Source: Nitrospira sp. MA-1 (GTDB lineage Bacteria; Nitrospirota; Nitrospiria; Nitrospirales; UBA8639). From it: 64,000 nucleotides of DNA. The notes under the pieces are model-generated. The model was not told the origin of the DNA. It made no database searches and saw nothing but the letters and a program-made list of their open reading frames with translations. Positions 10,231 through 19,530 of this stretch are shown here, piece after piece. Position 1 is the first letter of the stretch. Each line of letters opens with the position of its first letter. Position numbers and translations under genes: made by a program. The DNA lies in the NCBI GenBank assembly GCA_032139905.1, contig JAQJDB010000007.1, positions 1,302,001 through 1,366,000 of the forward strand, in the 5' to 3' direction.

Positions 10231-11472
10231 ATGAAGATCCTGCGTGGAAGAGGCCTTGTGATCTTCGCAATTCTGCTGAGCCTTCTATACATGGGCTATC
10301 GAATCTATGCACACAACAGCGGCGCCGCTACGCTACGCGAGGAGACACTTGAAGACGCCGTTCCAATCGTGGCCATCATCAATCCCAAACCCCTACCACC
10401 AACTCAGACCATTACTCTACCAGGCAATATCCAAGGTTGGTTTGAGGCGCCGATCTACGCCCAGGTCTCGGGCTATGTGAAAATGTGGTACACGGATTAC
10501 GGAGCCAAGGTGAAGAAAGGCGACATTCTGGCCAAAATCAACGCGCCGGCTCTTGACGCTCAATATCGGCAGGCCAAGGCGGATCTGGCGTCTGAACGCG
10601 CCCTATATGGTCTTGCCAAATTGACCGCAAAACGTTATCTGGCGCTCCGCGATAAACATTCCGTCTCCGAGCAGTCGATTTCGGTAAAAGTAGCAGAAGC
10701 GAACGCCCAAGCAGCAAGGGTCAATGCCGCGGAGCAGCATGTCAGAAATTTCGAGGCGCTGATTCGGTTCAAAACGATCGTGGCGCCCTTCGATGGGGTG
10801 GTGATTGATCGCAACATCAATGTCGGTGACTATGTCAACAAAGAAGGCACGATCAGTTCTCCCAGTGCGATCAGCAACCTCTTTACAGTGGCCGACGTCA
10901 GCAAGGTGCGCCTATTTATCTCTGTGCCGGAGTCTTTCGGGGCATTTCTCAAGCCAGGCCTGACGGCTGAGGTAACCGTGCCGCAAATGCCCAGTCGTCG
11001 TTTTACAGCAAAATTCCTTACTGTCGCAGGCGGATTCCATGTGAGCACCCGCACCGCGGTTACCGAATTCGTGCTGGACAACGAAGATAAAGCCCTCTGG
11101 CCTGGCTCATACGCCAAGGTAACTCTCACGACGTCCGTTGATTCTGATTTCCTCACGATTCCAACCAGCGCGATGGTGTTCCAGGAAAATGGCACCGAAG
11201 TAGCCATGTTGACGGATAACGATCGCATTCATTTTAAATCGATCACCGTGGGCAAAATCCTCGACGCCACGGTTGAGGTCACAGAGGGGATTACTTCCAC
11301 CGACCGCATTGTGAATAATCCCAGCGCGGCATTGCTCGAAAACGAAAAAGTGCGCATCGTCACACCAGCACCTGGTTATGACCGCCTCAATACCGAGGGC
11401 CCTGCGGCAAAGGAGGTTTCTGTGCCAATGGACAATCCTGCGCCAACGGAGGCCGCGGCTTCAACGGAATAA
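10231..11472 (+). CDS. RND membrane fusion (adaptor) protein
   Basis: Periplasmic adaptor linking permease and outer-membrane channel, about 413 residues. An N-terminal signal or anchor helix (LVIFAILLSLLYMGY) is followed by a lipoyl/barrel-sandwich half (VSGYVKMWYTDYGAKVKKGD), a helical hairpin (about residues 110-175), the second lipoyl half (FKTIVAPFDGVV) and beta-barrel domains. The start is set at ATG 10231 by comparison with the paralogue at 21219 and lies one base past the permease stop. An alternative ATG at 10222 would overlap the permease by 8 bases. The C-terminal tail is short and Pro/Ala-rich, unlike the long repeat tail of the paralogue. Confidence 0.9.
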   Translation: MKILRGRGLVIFAILLSLLYMGYRIYAHNSGAATLREETLEDAVPIVAIINPKPLPPTQTITLPGNIQGWFEAPIYAQVSGYVKMWYTDYGAKVKKGDILAKINAPALDAQYRQAKADLASERALYGLAKLTAKRYLALRDKHSVSEQSISVKVAEANAQAARVNAAEQHVRNFEALIRFKTIVAPFDGVVIDRNINVGDYVNKEGTISSPSAISNLFTVADVSKVRLFISVPESFGAFLKPGLTAEVTVPQMPSRRFTAKFLTVAGGFHVSTRTAVTEFVLDNEDKALWPGSYAKVTLTTSVDSDFLTIPTSAMVFQENGTEVAMLTDNDRIHFKSITVGKILDATVEVTEGITSTDRIVNNPSAALLENEKVRIVTPAPGYDRLNTEGPAAKEVSVPMDNPAPTEAAASTE

Positions 11473-11480
11473 TTTCCACC

Positions 11481-13109
11481 ATGATCGTCCCAATACACTC
11501 AATGGGCAAGCGCTTACACATGAGACTAGAAGGATCACCCATCTTTCGGGTTTGTGCCTGGAGCAGCAGTATCTTACTCCTTGTGCTCAATTTGTCGGCC
11601 TGCTTGCCCCACGTTGATCTGGCGCCGGACTATCAACCGGCCGAATTCGTCGTACCTGCTTCATGGCATGGGGCAAGTCCCTTCGTCCAGGCCAGGCCAT
11701 CGGATGATGCATTGAGACAGGACTGGTGGTCCCTGTATGACGATCCGGTTCTGAACAAACTTGTGGATCAGGGCATGGCGGCTAACCCGGATCTGCAGGC
11801 GGCCGCCGAGCGGTTTGTTCAGGCCCGCGATATGATGATGAAAGCCCGTTCACGCCGCATCCCACATGTGGGACTGGGGTTCGGTGCCTCCGATAATAGG
11901 CAATCCGACAATCATCTGTTTCGCAATCCCAATATTTCGGACACCGCATCGACTGTCTCTATGGGAGGGGTAGCATCCTGGGAGCCGGATTTCTGGTCGG
12001 CGATCCGCAACGCCACCCGCGTTGAGATCTACCGCGCCGAAGAACGCGCCGCTGAATATGGGCTTGCGCGGCTCAGCCTACAAGCGGAAATTGCGGCAAA
12101 CTATTTCACGCTTCGCGGCTTCGACGCGCAGCTTGCGATTTATACCCAATCCATCGACCTCTATAAAGGATCGCTGAACCTGATCACAAATCAGTTCACA
12201 GTCGGGATCGCGTCCCAACTCGACATTGCCAGAGTCGAATCTCTGCTGTTCAGCACTCAGACGAAAGAGGCCCAGGTTCAAGGTCAACGCCAGGTGACGG
12301 AACAGGCGATTGCCATTCTCCTTAATATGGTGCCGGCCAGTTTCACGATCGAGCCGGTCGACGACCTTCGAATGGCGGATTTCACGATTCCGCAAACCAT
12401 TCCCTCCACCTTACTGGAGCGTCGACCGGACATCGCCGGGATGGAGCGCCGGATGGCCCAGGCGAATCGCGCGATCGGCATTGCCCGCGCCGCCTTTTAT
12501 CCTAATGTGACATTCCTGGCCGGCGGAGGGTTCGAAGATACCGGCTTCAATCTTATAAAGCTTGCCAATAGTTTCTGGTCCTACGGGTCCGCCATAGAGC
12601 TCCCGCTCTTCCAGGGTGGATTTCGCCGCGCCCAATTGCAGCAGTCCTGGTCGGTTTATCGCGAGACAGAAGACCGATACCGTTCGACGGTGCTTAATGC
12701 ATTTCGCGAAGTTGAGAACAATTTAAGCCTGACCAACCGGCTAACCGCCGCGGCCAATCGGCAGGATGCCGCAGTCGGAGCATTTTTCAAAACACAAGAC
12801 CTGACATCGAGCCTCTATATGGGTGGCCTGGCTTCAAGTCTTGAGCTCATTTACGCCCAGGTGGCAACGCTCACGGCGCGCATCGAGTCAGTGATGATCA
12901 AGGCCGATCTCCTGAAATCCTCGGTTGCTCTTATTCGTGCACTCGGCGGGGGGTGGAACAGAAACCAATTGCCGGCGGACGACGAAATCCAGCCTTTCGA
13001 TACATTCCAATATGTCGACATTGACAAACCGGCGCCAGCCGGAGGGATCGATGTCAACGCGGGTAATAACTCGGTGAATAATGATTTGACCACACCTTCC
13101 ATTCCTTAA
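11481..13109 (+). CDS. NodT-family outer-membrane efflux lipoprotein
   Basis: TolC-like outer-membrane channel of 542 residues. The signal peptide ends in a lipobox (LNLSAC). The mature protein starts with the family's typical PDYQPAEFVVPASW-type stretch, then DWWSLYDDPVLNKLVDQGMA. Two repeats of alpha-hairpin plus beta-strands follow, with the hallmark LLERRPDIAGMERRMAQAN near residue 310. It starts 8 bases after the adaptor stop, completing the tripartite operon. Several in-frame ATGs exist near the start; 11481 is the longest, and ATG 11505 or 11520 is also possible. Confidence 0.9.
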   Translation: MIVPIHSMGKRLHMRLEGSPIFRVCAWSSSILLLVLNLSACLPHVDLAPDYQPAEFVVPASWHGASPFVQARPSDDALRQDWWSLYDDPVLNKLVDQGMAANPDLQAAAERFVQARDMMMKARSRRIPHVGLGFGASDNRQSDNHLFRNPNISDTASTVSMGGVASWEPDFWSAIRNATRVEIYRAEERAAEYGLARLSLQAEIAANYFTLRGFDAQLAIYTQSIDLYKGSLNLITNQFTVGIASQLDIARVESLLFSTQTKEAQVQGQRQVTEQAIAILLNMVPASFTIEPVDDLRMADFTIPQTIPSTLLERRPDIAGMERRMAQANRAIGIARAAFYPNVTFLAGGGFEDTGFNLIKLANSFWSYGSAIELPLFQGGFRRAQLQQSWSVYRETEDRYRSTVLNAFREVENNLSLTNRLTAAANRQDAAVGAFFKTQDLTSSLYMGGLASSLELIYAQVATLTARIESVMIKADLLKSSVALIRALGGGWNRNQLPADDEIQPFDTFQYVDIDKPAPAGGIDVNAGNNSVNNDLTTPSIP

Positions 13110-13433
13110 TCGGCATTCAACCCGTGTTGACTCGGCTATATTGGAGAGCCATGGCCGCATTGAAAGCCCCTTTCTTTGAAAGATTCGAATAAACAATGAG
13201 CTATCCGAAAATCGTGTCCATGTTCGATACTTTCCCGGACAAGGTCCGAACATGTTTGGCAAGCTGTTTGGGTATATGGGGTGGTCTCCGGGCCACCCCT
13301 CCCGGACGCTCCACTCCATCTGCTGGATCTGTTACGATGACAACGCAGATGAGGGAGAGACCAGGCTCCTAGAAGACGTTTTTCGGCCGGCCGGTTCCCG
13401 TTCCGAGGTGTCACCGTTCAGTAAAGGAATTCT
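13110..13433. other. Intergenic region between efflux operon 1 and cydA
   Basis: No gene found. A 7-bp GC hairpin at 13278-13299 (GGGGTGG / CCACCCC) lies here but lacks a T tract, so it is at most a weak terminator. Confidence 0.4.
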
Positions 13434-14777
13434 ATGGCCAGTGCGCTACTTTACGACCGTCTACAATTTGCTTTCACCGTCACATTTCATTATCTCTTTC
13501 CCCAATTGACGATCGGGCTGGCCTTGCTCCTCCTTTATCTGAGGAGCCGTGCACTCGTTTCCGGTGACGAGCATTATCATCAGATCGCCAGGTTCTGGAC
13601 AAAGATCTTCGCCTTGAGTTTTGCCTTTGGTGTCGTGACCGGTATCCCTTTGGAATTCCAGTTCGGGACCAATTGGGCAAAATTCTCCAACTTCGCCGGC
13701 GGAGTGATCGGCCAGACACTCGCGATGGAAGGCCTGTTTGCGTTTTTTCTGGAATCGTCGTTTCTCGGCATCATGCTGTTCGGCGAAGGGCGATTCAGTC
13801 GGCGGGTGCAATGGGCCGCATCGCTGATGCTCTTTCTCGGTTCCTGGCTTTCCGGCTATTTTATTCTGGCAACGAACTCCTGGATGCAACATCCGGTCGC
13901 CTATACGGTGGCTTCGGATGGACGGTTGTTCGTCGACAGTCTTTCCGGTCTGCTCACGAATCCCTGGCTGTTCTGGCAATTCGCCCACAACATGACGGCC
14001 GCCGTCGTGACGGCTTCATTCGTCATGGCAGCGCTCGGTTCGTTCTATCTCCTGTCTGGGTTGCACGTGAAGGAGGCAAAGACATTCCTCCGCACCGGCG
14101 TGGTGGCGGGGGCCATCGCCACCGCTCTGATGATCTTTCCGACCGGCCACGAAAATGCCCGGCAGGTGTTTGAACACCAACCGGTCAAAGGCGCTGCCTT
14201 CGAAGGGCTCTTCAAGACCGAGCGTGGCGCGGGTATGGTGCTCATTGGCCAGCCGAACATCGAAACCATGACAATCGACAATCCACTCGTGGTGCCTGAT
14301 GCGTTGAGTATTGTGCTCTTTGACGAACTCTATGCCGAGGTAAAAGGGCTCGATGCTTTTCCACGTGCAGAGTGGCCGGACAATGTGGCGCTGCTTTATT
14401 ATGCCTACCATGTGATGGCCGGGCTTGGAACCATACTCGTATCGGTCATGGGATTGGCGCTGCTCTGGCTTTGGCGGGGACGATTGTTTGCCGCGAACTG
14501 GCTGCTCTGGCTGCTCATGCTTGCCGCCCCGTTTCCTTATCTCGCCACCACGGCCGGCTGGATGACCGCCGAACTTGGCCGCCAACCCTGGCTGGTGTAT
14601 GGCCTGCTCCGCACGGCTGACGGTGTCTCACCGCTGGTCCATTCTGGGAATGCACTGTTTACCTTACTCGGATATCTCGGAATCTATCTCGTTTTGGGAC
14701 TGCTCTTTCTATTCCTGATCGCTGATATAATCAGGCATGGCCCGGAAAGTTCTATTCCTAAGTCTGCGAACCCGTAG
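13434..14777 (+). CDS. cydA: Cytochrome bd-type quinol oxidase subunit I
   Basis: Catalytic subunit of a bd oxidase, which reduces O2 to water with quinol and tolerates low oxygen, nitrosative and sulfide stress. It has 447 residues and about nine membrane helices. Recognisable elements are the N-terminal haem-ligand region FTVTFHYLFPQLTIG, GIPLEFQFGTNW, the glutamate helix AMEGLFAFFLESSFLG and GRQPWLVYGLLRTADG. The Q-loop is short, as in the cyanide-insensitive (CIO-like) branch. AAGGAATTCT precedes the ATG. Forms an operon with cydB 12 bases downstream. Confidence 0.95.
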   Translation: MASALLYDRLQFAFTVTFHYLFPQLTIGLALLLLYLRSRALVSGDEHYHQIARFWTKIFALSFAFGVVTGIPLEFQFGTNWAKFSNFAGGVIGQTLAMEGLFAFFLESSFLGIMLFGEGRFSRRVQWAASLMLFLGSWLSGYFILATNSWMQHPVAYTVASDGRLFVDSLSGLLTNPWLFWQFAHNMTAAVVTASFVMAALGSFYLLSGLHVKEAKTFLRTGVVAGAIATALMIFPTGHENARQVFEHQPVKGAAFEGLFKTERGAGMVLIGQPNIETMTIDNPLVVPDALSIVLFDELYAEVKGLDAFPRAEWPDNVALLYYAYHVMAGLGTILVSVMGLALLWLWRGRLFAANWLLWLLMLAAPFPYLATTAGWMTAELGRQPWLVYGLLRTADGVSPLVHSGNALFTLLGYLGIYLVLGLLFLFLIADIIRHGPESSIPKSANP

Positions 14778-14789
14778 GAACCAGTACAA

Positions 14790-15824
14790 ATGGAAACCTT
14801 CTGGTATGTTTCCGTCACGTTCATGTTGGCGGTCTATGTTGTCCTTGACGGCTTCGACTTCGGCCTGGGAATCGTCTACAGCTTCGTGGCGAAAAATGAA
14901 ACGGACCGGCGTGCGGCGTTGGCCGCCATCGGCCCTATTTGGAACGGCAACGAAGTGTGGCTGATTGCTGCGGGTGGACTGTTATTTTTTGCGTTTCCCA
15001 AGGCCTATTCGGCGGGGTTCAGCGGTTTCTATCTGGCCTTGCATCTGGTTTTGTGGCTGCTGATTGCCCGTGGACTCGCGCTCGAACTCCGGTCGCACGT
15101 GAATCACCCCCTGTGGCGGCAGTTTTGGGATGTGGCCTTTGCCGGGGCGAGCCTCCTCTTGGCTGTCGTGTTCGGTGTGGCCTTGGGTAATCTCATTCGC
15201 GGTGTGCCGTTGAATTCCGAAGGCTATTTCTTCGTGGCGCTCTGGACAAATCTCATGACTGGACCGGATCCGGGGATACTGGATTGGTTTACCATCCTCA
15301 TCGGAGCCACAAGCGCGTCGATCCTCGCCATGCACGGCGCCAATTTCCTGGCCATGAAGACGGAGGGCGAGTTGCGAAAACGGGCGCGACGTGCTGCCTG
15401 GCTGACTGGATCGGCCGTGGTCATTCTGGTCGTGCTGGCCCTCACGGCTGTTCCCTTTGTCCAACCCTTATTCTATCTCAACTATGCCGCCCATCCCATG
15501 GGGTATGTTTTCCCTGTTCTCACCATGGTGACGTTGTTGTTGGCTCTTGAAATACGAAGGCGTGATTGGGATGCGGGAGCATTTTCCGCAACGAGTCTCT
15601 TGATCCTGACTATGCTGGCCAGCACAGCCTGGGGGTCATACCCGAACATCCTGATTGCGACGAGTGAGCCGGCGAACAGCTTGACCGTGACCAACGCCAC
15701 CGCCGGCGTCTATGGCATGCAGATCGGCCTTTGGTGGTTTCTCGTTGGATTCATTCTGCTCCTTGTCTATCAAGCCTGTGCACATCAGGCGTTCTGGGGA
15801 AAGGTCAAGCTCGACGCAGAATAA
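14790..15824 (+). CDS. cydB: Cytochrome bd-type quinol oxidase subunit II
   Basis: Structural subunit of the bd oxidase, 344 residues, eight or nine helices. The family signatures VVLDGFDFGLG near the N-terminus and IWNGNEVWLIAAGG at about residues 50-63 are both present, and the length is normal for the CIO-like type. It follows cydA by 12 bases. I saw no small CydX-like frame after it and no cydCD in the window, so those would have to lie elsewhere. Confidence 0.95.
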   Translation: METFWYVSVTFMLAVYVVLDGFDFGLGIVYSFVAKNETDRRAALAAIGPIWNGNEVWLIAAGGLLFFAFPKAYSAGFSGFYLALHLVLWLLIARGLALELRSHVNHPLWRQFWDVAFAGASLLLAVVFGVALGNLIRGVPLNSEGYFFVALWTNLMTGPDPGILDWFTILIGATSASILAMHGANFLAMKTEGELRKRARRAAWLTGSAVVILVVLALTAVPFVQPLFYLNYAAHPMGYVFPVLTMVTLLLALEIRRRDWDAGAFSATSLLILTMLASTAWGSYPNILIATSEPANSLTVTNATAGVYGMQIGLWWFLVGFILLLVYQACAHQAFWGKVKLDAE

Positions 15825-15980
15825 ATCTTTCTGTTCTGGATGATCCCTTCCCCCGGACTCGCGATCAGGATCTCTCTATTATCAGCCTCTGAGCCAGGAG
15901 TCGCCACTTACCGGTTCTTCGAAGGTCCGCCATACCTGGAGGACCAAATCTCCAAATGAACTGATTGGCGAACCATCTGT

Positions 15981-16720
15981 CTATCCTTGAGCTGGGTCAA
16001 CCTTGGCTGTCCTGCCGGGGATGCACAGACCCTGTAGGGTAAGAGGGAATTGCAGGACCTTGTTGACGAGGGAGAAGGCGGTGAAGGCATGCATGACGCG
16101 GCATGGATTATGGCATTGTCGACAACCAAAAAACGCTTGGACTCTCATGTGCGCAATGTGTTTCCACGCGTAGGACAATATGCGGGGGATCTCCAGGTAC
16201 TCCGAATTTTTCAACAGTAGATTTCACCCTTGAGCGCATTGGTGACCTGCTGCGCTATGACCGGCAGACACTACTTGCTGCCTCGAGAATGACATGACCA
16301 CACAATTGCGACAGGCTGCGAGAATGACGAATCGCAATTTCCAAGGCAACACGCTTCCCGATTAGCATACCGCTGCCTGTCCCGCCTGGTGCTGTCTCGG
16401 TATTCGATCTAAGTCGTGACAAACTCCACAGCCTTCCAGAGTCCCGATGAATCCGTTTATATTAAGCGGGGTAGCAGGGGTACTTTGGTTTCTGGGTCAA
16501 AGGGAACTTTCTTTTCTCCTTCGATGAGCACAGAGTGAGTTTTCTGCGAAGCAGGTGTCGCATAACCTACCGTCGCGACGAGAGGCGAGAATGGTGGATA
16601 GTTCCAAGGCTTTTCCTCGGCAGCGCTTAAACATGCCTCTAGGGCATACGTAGGCTCAAAATCCTTTCTACCCACGTCATCCATTCGATGAGACGGAATC
16701 AAAACCATGATCAAAGCCAT
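15981..16720 (-). pseudogene. Decayed c-type cytochrome region
   Basis: Two haem-attachment motifs are encoded on the minus strand in different frames: CGVCH at 16416-16430 (context LEGCGVCHDLDRI) and CRQCH at 16110-16124 (context FFGCRQCHNPC). Upstream of them an open frame of 87 codons (16457-16720) overlaps the end of the modA-like gene and stops just before the first motif. Stops and phase changes separate the pieces. I read this as the wreck of a multihaem or dihaem cytochrome gene downstream of modA. The two CxxCH matches could be chance, so confidence is limited. Confidence 0.4.
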
Positions 16721-17480
16721 ATTTGACGAGAAGTTTTTGTATGCGAGGACTCATGATGAAATCGAAAAACTCCTCCGCGACCTTCATGGATGCCTCTCGA
16801 CAAGTCGACACTACCGCTTCCCCTAGTAGGACCGGTATATGCATTCCGGCAGGATTTTCTTCAATGATGCGCACTTGGGGGTTGTTGATCGCATCCACGC
16901 GATAGATGATACCCATGTCCGCCTTCCCTGTGTGAATCAGGTTCACGATATCCTCAGCATGCGCCGCATGGACCAGCTTGAACCGGTTCTTATATGCGGG
17001 ATCACGCTTGGCAAGTGCCTGTGCCGTGATTTCTCCCAATGACGACGTTCTCGGATCGCCAAGGGCCATGCGGATCGCTCCATTGGGCAGTGCCTCACGA
17101 AAGGAAATCGGCATGATGTGTGAACTCGCTGACATGACGAGTACGAGAGAGGTTTGTGCATAGATCCGAGGTCCCCCATTGAGAGTCATTCTCTTCTTTT
17201 GCAGTTTTTCGACTTCCCCAACCGCGGCAGGGAGAAACACATCGATCGGAGCTCCCTTTTCAATTTGCCGCCGAAATGTTTGTGACGGACCGTACACGAC
17301 CTTTACGGCCGCATCATATTCTTTCTCGAACATCGGCACAATTTCCTGTAGTGCCGACCTCAAGCTTGGGGCGGCCCCAATAGTCAGAGCTTCAGCTTGA
17401 ACAGGCTCTCCGGTTGGCACGATACCGAGGATGCCACCTACCAGCGCTATCGCCATACTAAGTTTCCGAATTCCTCTCAT
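16677..17480 (-). CDS. modA: Molybdate-type ABC transporter substrate-binding protein (ModA family)
   Basis: Periplasmic oxyanion-binding protein of about 267 residues. It has a signal peptide (MRGIRKLSMAIALVGG..., cleavage near VQAEA), then TIGAAPSLRSALQEI, where ModA has its first ligand serine. VVYGPSQTFRRQIEKGAPIDVFLPA follows with the second ligand region, and the end carries FFDFIMSPRIQKLLVKYGF. The start ATG at 17480 agrees with the signal peptide; the frame stays open upstream to 17753 without sense. No modB or modC is present, so it is an orphan or relies on a transporter elsewhere. The ligand could be another oxyanion. Confidence 0.82.
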   Translation of the reverse strand: MRGIRKLSMAIALVGGILGIVPTGEPVQAEALTIGAAPSLRSALQEIVPMFEKEYDAAVKVVYGPSQTFRRQIEKGAPIDVFLPAAVGEVEKLQKKRMTLNGGPRIYAQTSLVLVMSASSHIMPISFREALPNGAIRMALGDPRTSSLGEITAQALAKRDPAYKNRFKLVHAAHAEDIVNLIHTGKADMGIIYRVDAINNPQVRIIEENPAGMHIPVLLGEAVVSTCREASMKVAEEFFDFIMSPRIQKLLVKYGFDHGFDSVSSNG

Positions 17481-18030
17481 GATGCTCAACTTTCCGACCT
17501 CTGACGTTATTAGAGGTCTAATCCGCAAAATGAATAATGAGGCTGAATCAATTTTCAAGCAGATCCGCTGATCTTTGTGCGGCCTACTGCATAACTGCAA
17601 TTTATGTAATAGCAAGATAAATACCACTTGGGAAATGCTTCGATGGCCTGTAGAAAATCGAGGTAACGCCCATGTTTTCGAGCATTTCTCTATGTCTCCT
17701 TCCAAGACAACGTTCTCTCGCCTGAATAAATGGTGAGAATTCGCACAATGCACTCAGTGCAAAAACTCACACCGAATTCCTTATAGCTTTGTTTGTTCAA
17801 CACTTTCGACGTAGAGCGGATGACGACGGTTTGCGCCATAAAGTGCGCACGTTCTGCTGTGGTTAATCTGTGAAGGTCAACTAATTTTAATTTGGTAAGG
17901 ATTTTGCTAGGAGCTAGGAGGGAATGCTTTAGAGTTACGGTGCCCGGATCACAGAAACCAAAAGAGGTTGTTTAGATAAAATGGCATCCAACATGGCAGA
18001 AATTCCAACCGATTTTGGGAGGCTTCGCGC
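17481..18030. other. Intergenic region between modA and efflux operon 2
   Basis: Divergent promoter region, AT-richer than its surroundings. No gene or recognised operator; I looked for a ModE-like palindrome and did not see one. Confidence 0.4.
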
Positions 18031-19530
18031 ATGAACCAACTCGTCCTCATTGCCCTGCGGCGGCCCTACACCTTCGTCGTCATGACCATCCTCATTATAA
18101 TATTGGGGGTCAACACCATACGCCACATGCCGACCGACATCTTCCCCAATATCACGATTCCCGTCACCTCCGTCGTCTGGATTTACTCCGGCATGCTGCC
18201 GCAGCAGGTGGAAGGGCGCATCACCTATTTGTTCGAACGCTTCCTGACCTCGACGGTGGAAGGCATCAAGTACATCCATAGCCACTCCTACTTCGGCAGC
18301 AGCATCACGAATATTTTTCTCCAGGACGATGTCGACGTGGGGCGGGCCGAAGCGGATATCGTGGGCATTGCCCAGAACGTCGTCAATGCGCTGCCGCCCG
18401 ATATTTCGCCGCCCATGGTCATGCGCCTCGCTCCATCCTCCATCCCGGTGGCCATGCTCCAAATCAGCTCCGACCACCTGACGCCCGCGGAACTTTACAA
18501 TCTCGTCTACATGCGAATCCGCCCCCTGCTTGTGACGGTACCCGGGATCGTTCTCCCGCACCCCTACGGCGGTCAGGACATGCAGGTCATGGTCAATCTC
18601 GATCAACAGAAATTGCTTGCCCGTCAGCTCACTCCGGCGGACATTCACAATGCCCTCCAACAGCAATACCTCGTGCTGCCTTCCGGCGATGTGAAGATCA
18701 AGGAGACCGACTGGATCGTTATGACGAACGCGTCACCTTTGAAGATTGAGGATTTCGCCGATTTCCCGATCAAGCGGGAAGGCAACGCGTTTGTCTACTT
18801 GCGCGACGTCGCCACTGTTCGTCTCATGGGGCGGGTGCAACAGAACTCCGTCCTGGTGAAGGGCAAACAGACCGTCATCCTGGTCGCGATGAAAAGCACG
18901 GAGGCCTCGACTCTCGACGTCGTCGATGGAATCAAGAAAATGATCCCGCGCGCCGAGCAAATCTCTCCCGAGGGCGTGGAGATCAAGCTCGTCAATGACG
19001 CCTCGACGTTCGTGAAGGATTCGATCTCGGACGTCTTGCATGAAATGCTGATGGCCGGTGGGCTGGTTGGCCTCATCGTGCTGTTGCTGCTCGGCTCATG
19101 GCGTGCGACGGTCATTGTCTGGACCTCGATTCCGCTGTCCATTCTGACCGCCATCATCGGTCTTCATCTGCTCGAAGAAACGATTAATGTCATGACCTTG
19201 GGCGGGTTGGCGCTGGCCGTCGGCATTCTGGTCGACGATGCGACCGTGATGATCGAAAATATCGATCGCCATATCGAAATGGGCAAGCCGCTCGAACAGG
19301 CTATCATCGACGCTGCCAATGAGATCGTTGTCCCGACCTTCGTTGCCACCCTTTGCATCGCGATCGTCTGGCTCCCCCTCTTTGAACTCGGCGGGGTTGC
19401 CGGCTACCTGTTTAAGCCTATGGCAGAGGCGGTCATTATTGCGATGCTCGCCTCCTTTATTTTTTCACGCACACTGGTGCCGACTATGGCCAAATATATG
19501 CTGAAGGATAACCATGTCGCTGCCGCATGA
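18031..19530 (+). CDS. RND efflux permease, N-terminal half (split gene)
   Basis: A 499-residue protein equal to residues 1-500 of the full-length permease at 7050-10229. It carries TM1, the first porter region and TM2-6 with the proton-relay segment GGLALAVGILVDDATVMIEN. It stops right after TM6 and KYMLKDNHVAAA, in the cytosolic linker where the two halves of RND permeases join. The rest is encoded in another frame by the next gene, which overlaps by 17 bases. Either a true two-subunit permease or a recent frameshift; see findings. Confidence 0.88.
   Translation: MNQLVLIALRRPYTFVVMTILIIILGVNTIRHMPTDIFPNITIPVTSVVWIYSGMLPQQVEGRITYLFERFLTSTVEGIKYIHSHSYFGSSITNIFLQDDVDVGRAEADIVGIAQNVVNALPPDISPPMVMRLAPSSIPVAMLQISSDHLTPAELYNLVYMRIRPLLVTVPGIVLPHPYGGQDMQVMVNLDQQKLLARQLTPADIHNALQQQYLVLPSGDVKIKETDWIVMTNASPLKIEDFADFPIKREGNAFVYLRDVATVRLMGRVQQNSVLVKGKQTVILVAMKSTEASTLDVVDGIKKMIPRAEQISPEGVEIKLVNDASTFVKDSISDVLHEMLMAGGLVGLIVLLLLGSWRATVIVWTSIPLSILTAIIGLHLLEETINVMTLGGLALAVGILVDDATVMIENIDRHIEMGKPLEQAIIDAANEIVVPTFVATLCIAIVWLPLFELGGVAGYLFKPMAEAVIIAMLASFIFSRTLVPTMAKYMLKDNHVAAA

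Noticed and set aside
17481-18030. ModE operator before the modA-like gene
   Set aside because: No palindrome of the ModE type found.
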